10,755 nt of DNA, taken from an uncultured beta proteobacterium (lineage in GTDB: Bacteria > Pseudomonadota > Gammaproteobacteria > Burkholderiales > Rhodocyclaceae). Position 1 is the stretch's first letter; each line of letters begins with the position of its first letter. The translations under genes and the position numbers were made by a program. Shown here piece after piece: positions 8,235-10,755 of the stretch. Under the pieces are notes generated by a model. It was not told the origin of the DNA and did not search any database. It saw only the letters and a list, made by a program, of their open reading frames with translations. The stretch is taken from contig CAIZHL010000329.1 in the NCBI GenBank assembly GCA_903932755.1, positions 1 to 10,755 on the forward strand, read 5' to 3'.

Positions 8235-8558
8235 ATGCGCCAGTTTTCCGCTTCCCAGTTGAAGGACTGGCTCGCCGACGCACAGCGGGCCAAGCCCGTG
8301 CTGCTCGACGTGCGCGAGCCGTGGGAGTTCGAGACTTGCCGCATCAACGGCTCGATATCGATGCCGATGCGCGGCATCCCCGCGCGCTATCACGAGCTCA
8401 GGCGCGATCAAGACATTGTCATGGTATGCCATCACGGTGCGCGCAGCTTCCAGGCCGGGATGTTCCTTGAGCAGATGGGTTTTACCAGCATCATCAACCC
8501 CCAGGGTGGCGTTGCCGCCTGGGCGCGGGATGTCGATCCGACCATGCCGACGTATTGA
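8235..8558 (+). CDS. Single-domain rhodanese-like protein
   Basis: Rhodanese domains carry a persulfide on an active-site cysteine and transfer sulfane sulfur between partners. This 107-residue protein is one complete domain: VLLDVREPWEFETCRI (about 22-37), the glycine-containing INGSISMPM segment, and the active-site loop CHHGARS with Cys65 and Arg70 (CX4R), followed by the usual helix and NPQGGVAAWARDVDP near the end. There is no signal peptide, so it should be cytoplasmic. The ATG at 8235 follows the upstream stop by four bases and fits the usual N-terminus (MRQFSASQLKDWLAD). The frame is open further upstream to 8199, inside the preceding gene, but that extension looks unlike rhodanese. 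The ribosome site is weak, so coupling to the upstream gene is likely. It is similar in size to GlpE and PspE; the sulfur acceptor is unknown. Confidence 0.92.
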   Translation: MRQFSASQLKDWLADAQRAKPVLLDVREPWEFETCRINGSISMPMRGIPARYHELRRDQDIVMVCHHGARSFQAGMFLEQMGFTSIINPQGGVAAWARDVDPTMPTY

Positions 8559-8589
8559 AATGAAACCTGGACGCAGCGCGGAGATCGCG

Positions 8590-8613
8590 ATGAAGATGAA
8601 AATGAAAATGAAA
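8590..8613 (+). repeat. Hexanucleotide tandem repeat ATGAAR x4 at the tolC start
   Basis: Four consecutive ATGAAG/ATGAAA units open the tolC frame and encode Met-Lys four times, followed by ATGATG. Every unit brings its own in-frame ATG, so gain or loss of units would not shift the frame. It would change the signal peptide's charge and the distance from the GGAG site to the usable starts. Confidence 0.85.
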
Positions 8614-9954
8614 ATGATGTCCCTGATGCTGACCGGCGGCCTTTCGCTCGGCGGGCTTTCCAATGCGGCGCACGGCGCCGATCTGATGGGCGTGTATCGC
8701 GACGCCCTGGCCTACGACGCGCAGTTCGCCGCGGCGCGGGCGGCGCTCGACGCCGGCCGCGAAAGGCTGCCGCAGGGCCGCGCCGGCCTGTTGCCGAACG
8801 TCGGCCTCTCCAGCAGCACGACGTGGAATGACAGCGACACCAACTTCCGCACGCCGGGCATACTCTCGCGCGAAAGCCAGTACAACACCAACGGCTGGAC
8901 GGTGTCGCTCAGCCAGCCTTTGTTCCGCTGGCAGAACTGGGTCGCCTACAACCAGTCGGAACTCGCCGTGGCCCAGGCCGAAGCCGAGTTCATGCTGGCG
9001 CGCCAGGAGCTGATCGTGCGTACGGTGGTGGCGTACTTCGACGTGCTGCTGGCGCAGGACCTGCTGGCGACGGCGCAGGCGCAGAAGGTGGCGATTGCCG
9101 AACAGCTCGAGTCGGCCAAGCGCAATTTCGAGGTCGGCACCGCGACCATCACCGACAGCCAGGAGGCCCAGTCGCGCTATGACCTGACCACCGCCCAGGA
9201 AATTGCCGCGCAGAACGACCTCGACGTCAAGCGCCAGGTACTGCGCGCGATCATCGGCAAGGAACCCGACGGACTGAAAACCGTCAAGACAGGGGTTCGC
9301 CTCGCAGGCCCGCAACCGGCCGACATCAACAAGTGGGTCGAGATGGCCGAGTCCGCCGCCGCCACGGTGCAGATTTCCCAGGCGAGATATGAAATTGCGC
9401 TGCGCGAGGTGGAAAGGCAGCGCGCCGGCCATTACCCGACGCTCGACCTGGTGGCGACGCGGGGGCGCAGTTCCACCTCGAACACGGTCGTCGCCGGCGT
9501 TGCCGGCGTCGGCTCCGGCAGCGATACAGACACGACCACCGTCGGCCTGCAACTGAACCTGCCCATCTTCTCGGGCGGCGCCACCATGTCCAGGGATCGC
9601 GAGGCCGTCGCCTTGAAGGAAAGGGCCGTTGCCGAACTGGACAATGCCCGCCGTACGGCGGCGCTCAACGCCCGCCAGGGCTACCTAGGGGTGACCGCCG
9701 GCCTGGCGCAGATCAGGGCCTATGAGGCGGCGCTGACGTCCTCGCAGTCCGCGCTGGAATCCAACAAGCTCGGTTACGAGGTCGGGGTGCGCATCAACAT
9801 CGACGTGCTGAACGCCCAGAGCCAGCTATACGAAACGCGGCAGAAGCTGGCCAAGTCCCGCATGGATACGCTGATCGCGCTGCTCAGGCTCAAGGCGGCG
9901 TCCGGCAGCCTGGGCGAAGAAGACGTGGCCAACATCAACACGCTGCTGGACTGA
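8590..9954 (+). CDS. tolC: TolC-family outer-membrane efflux channel
   Basis: TolC homologues form trimeric outer-membrane/periplasmic tunnels for RND pumps and type I secretion. The 454-residue protein has a signal peptide with an unusual (MK)4 n-region, a hydrophobic stretch, and probable cleavage around 29/30 (AAHGA). The mature start DLMGVYRDALAYD matches TolC. The two-fold internal repeat is visible: SLSQPLFR (about 107-113) mirrors QLNLPIFSGG (321-330), and FEVGTATITD (180-189) mirrors YEVGVRINIDV (396-406). The sequence ends soon after the second repeat (LGEEDVANINTLLD), without the long tail of E. coli TolC. GGAG (8580-8583) six bases before the ATG at 8590 decides the start; an in-frame ATG at 8560 lacks such a site. 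It lies 31 bases after the rhodanese gene and ends tail-to-tail with waaA, overlapping it by 20 bases. It could serve the RND pump upstream as well as other exporters. Confidence 0.95.
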   Translation: MKMKMKMKMMSLMLTGGLSLGGLSNAAHGADLMGVYRDALAYDAQFAAARAALDAGRERLPQGRAGLLPNVGLSSSTTWNDSDTNFRTPGILSRESQYNTNGWTVSLSQPLFRWQNWVAYNQSELAVAQAEAEFMLARQELIVRTVVAYFDVLLAQDLLATAQAQKVAIAEQLESAKRNFEVGTATITDSQEAQSRYDLTTAQEIAAQNDLDVKRQVLRAIIGKEPDGLKTVKTGVRLAGPQPADINKWVEMAESAAATVQISQARYEIALREVERQRAGHYPTLDLVATRGRSSTSNTVVAGVAGVGSGSDTDTTTVGLQLNLPIFSGGATMSRDREAVALKERAVAELDNARRTAALNARQGYLGVTAGLAQIRAYEAALTSSQSALESNKLGYEVGVRINIDVLNAQSQLYETRQKLAKSRMDTLIALLRLKAASGSLGEEDVANINTLLD

Positions 9955-10657
9955 TCAACTCCAGGGTACGTGCCGTGGCGCCGCGATGGCGTTCGGTAAA
10001 GGCGCGTCCGGCCGCGGCCATCCGCTGCCGGGCTTGACCATCGGCCAGCATCGCGCCGACCTGCGCCACCAGTTCATCGGCGTCGCAGATCGCCAATGCC
10101 GCGCCGCAGGCAACGGCCTCGCGCGCCGCCTCGGCAAAATTCCGCGTTGAAGGGCCGATCAGTATCGGCGTGCCGCAAGCCGCGGCTTCGATCAGGTTCT
10201 GGCTGCCGAAATCGAGCAGGCTGCCGCCGATGAAGGCGACATCGGCCGCGGCATAAAAGGCGAACATCTCGCCCATGCTGTCACCCAGCAGCACCTCCGC
10301 TGTCGCCTCGACCGCCGAATTTTCGCTGCGTCGCTGCAGCGAGAAGCCGTGTTCGGCGACAAGCCGCGCCACCTCGTCGAAACGCTGCGGATGGCGCGGG
10401 ACGATGACCAGCAGTGCCGTAGCGTCAGCGCCGTCCCGCAAGGGGATACCGCTTTGCATAACTTTTCGCATTGCCGTTTTCCATGCCGCCAGGATCAGCA
10501 CTTCCTCGCCTTCGCGCGTGCTGGCCGCCAGCCACACCGGGCGATTGCCGCAGCGGGCGCGGAGTTCGCGGCCGAGCTCGAGCTGCGCCGCAGGTGCCGC
10601 TATGTCGAACTTGACGTTGCCGGTCACGGTGACGCTCCGTGCGCCAAGGGCTGTCAG
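9935..10657 (-). CDS. waaA: Kdo transferase WaaA (KdtA), C-terminal half only; 5' end lost at a repeat junction
   Basis: WaaA transfers Kdo from CMP-Kdo to the lipid A precursor on the inner face of the inner membrane. About 240 residues are present, from LTALGARSVTVTGNVKFD to the stop at 9937-9935. They cover the C-terminal GT-B domain: VWLAASTREGEE, LLVIVPRHPQRF, LLGDSMGEMFAFY, then AFIGGSLLDFGSQNLIEAAA and GPSTRNFAEAA. Full family members are about 420-430 residues, so roughly the first 180 are absent. Upstream of codon CTG at 10657 the sequence becomes a copy of 10167-10265 in a different frame, with an in-frame stop at 10684-10682 and no good start; the GTG at 10627 lies inside a conserved motif and is not a true start. 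Between GEE and VPRHP there are about 12 more residues than in E. coli WaaA. The end overlaps tolC, convergently, by 20 bases. Confidence 0.88.
   Translation of the reverse strand: MTALGARSVTVTGNVKFDIAAPAAQLELGRELRARCGNRPVWLAASTREGEEVLILAAWKTAMRKVMQSGIPLRDGADATALLVIVPRHPQRFDEVARLVAEHGFSLQRRSENSAVEATAEVLLGDSMGEMFAFYAAADVAFIGGSLLDFGSQNLIEAAACGTPILIGPSTRNFAEAAREAVACGAALAICDADELVAQVGAMLADGQARQRMAAAGRAFTERHRGATARTLELISPAAC
10167..10265. repeat. Direct repeat, copy 1 (inside waaA)
   Basis: This 99-base segment lies in the conserved waaA region encoding FAFYAAADVAF...GGSLLDFGSQN...AAACGTP and is in the correct frame and context there. It is repeated without a mismatch at 10657-10755, 490 bases away and in the same orientation. 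The flanking base on the left differs (c against a). Confidence 0.97.
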
Positions 10658-10755
10658 GCGTGCCGCAAGCCGCGGCTTCGATCAGGTTCTGGCTGCCGAA
10701 ATCGAGCAGGCTGCCGCCGATGAAGGCGACATCGGCCGCGGCATAAAAGGCGAAC
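10657..10755. repeat. Direct repeat, copy 2 (ends at the last base of the window)
   Basis: This is an exact 99-base copy of 10167-10265 and runs to the last base of the window. In the minus-strand reading direction it joins the waaA codons at 10657 out of frame, replacing the expected N-terminal half of the gene. The copy includes no start codon region, insertion sequence or target-site signature. The exact identity, terminal position and broken frame point to an assembly end artefact more than to a real duplication. Confidence 0.95.

Noticed and set aside
5993..8377. Open frame of 794 codons on the minus strand, across the permease end, the intergenic region and the PCMT-like gene
   Set aside because: It has the same biased composition, no recognisable domain, and lies opposite well-identified genes. 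Its length reflects high GC content.
8560..8589. Upstream in-frame ATG at 8560 as the tolC start
   Set aside because: It lacks a ribosome binding site and would put a charged PGRSAEIA stretch before the signal peptide; GGAG is correctly placed for the ATG at 8590.
10657..10755. Possible mobile element or attachment-site repeat
   Set aside because: The repeat is ordinary waaA coding sequence with no integrase, transposase, inverted ends or tRNA nearby; its exact end at the window boundary fits an assembly effect.

Overview
The window is GC-rich, densely packed bacterial chromosome with short intergenic gaps. It most likely comes from a betaproteobacterium, plausibly the Rhodocyclales. That placement is from memory: the gene order PCMT-like protein - rhodanese - TolC next to waaA (kdtA), and the close match of the GuaC, ThiC and TolC sequences to proteobacterial versions. 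It was not computed. The window starts inside thiC and ends in a sequence that repeats part of waaA, so both ends look like contig ends of a draft or metagenome assembly.

Left part (1-2472, minus strand): guaC (GMP reductase), a TesA-like GDSL esterase/lysophospholipase that starts on the guaC stop codon (TGATG overlap), and after a 97-base gap the first 229 codons of thiC (pyrimidine branch of thiamine synthesis). No TPP riboswitch can be seen in front of thiC.

Centre (2473-7408, plus strand): a divergent region holds a good sigma-70-type promoter (TTGACC, 16-base spacer, TATACT) with a palindromic TetR-type operator just downstream of its -10 box. It drives a tightly coupled operon, with ATGA overlaps at both junctions: a TetR/AcrR-type repressor, a lipoprotein periplasmic adaptor and a 1024-residue RND permease of the HAE-1 type. 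The operon has no outer-membrane channel of its own.

Right part (7409-10755): 160 bases downstream, an AT-rich palindrome overlapping an extended -10 box precedes a second plus-strand operon of three genes: a PCMT-family methyltransferase whose usual catalytic serine region is not conserved, a single-domain rhodanese with an intact catalytic cysteine, and a TolC-family outer-membrane channel. TolC could complete the RND pump encoded just upstream. Convergent to tolC, overlapping its end by 20 bases, is the C-terminal half of waaA (Kdo transferase of lipid A-core synthesis). The last 99 bases of the window are an exact direct copy of an internal waaA segment (10167-10265) joined out of frame, so waaA is broken there. 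An assembly end artefact is the simplest explanation.

I see no tRNA or rRNA gene, CRISPR array, insertion sequence, phage gene or obviously foreign segment. The window reads as mostly ordinary core and efflux genes with several regulatory and structural details worth checking, not as a clearly novel system.
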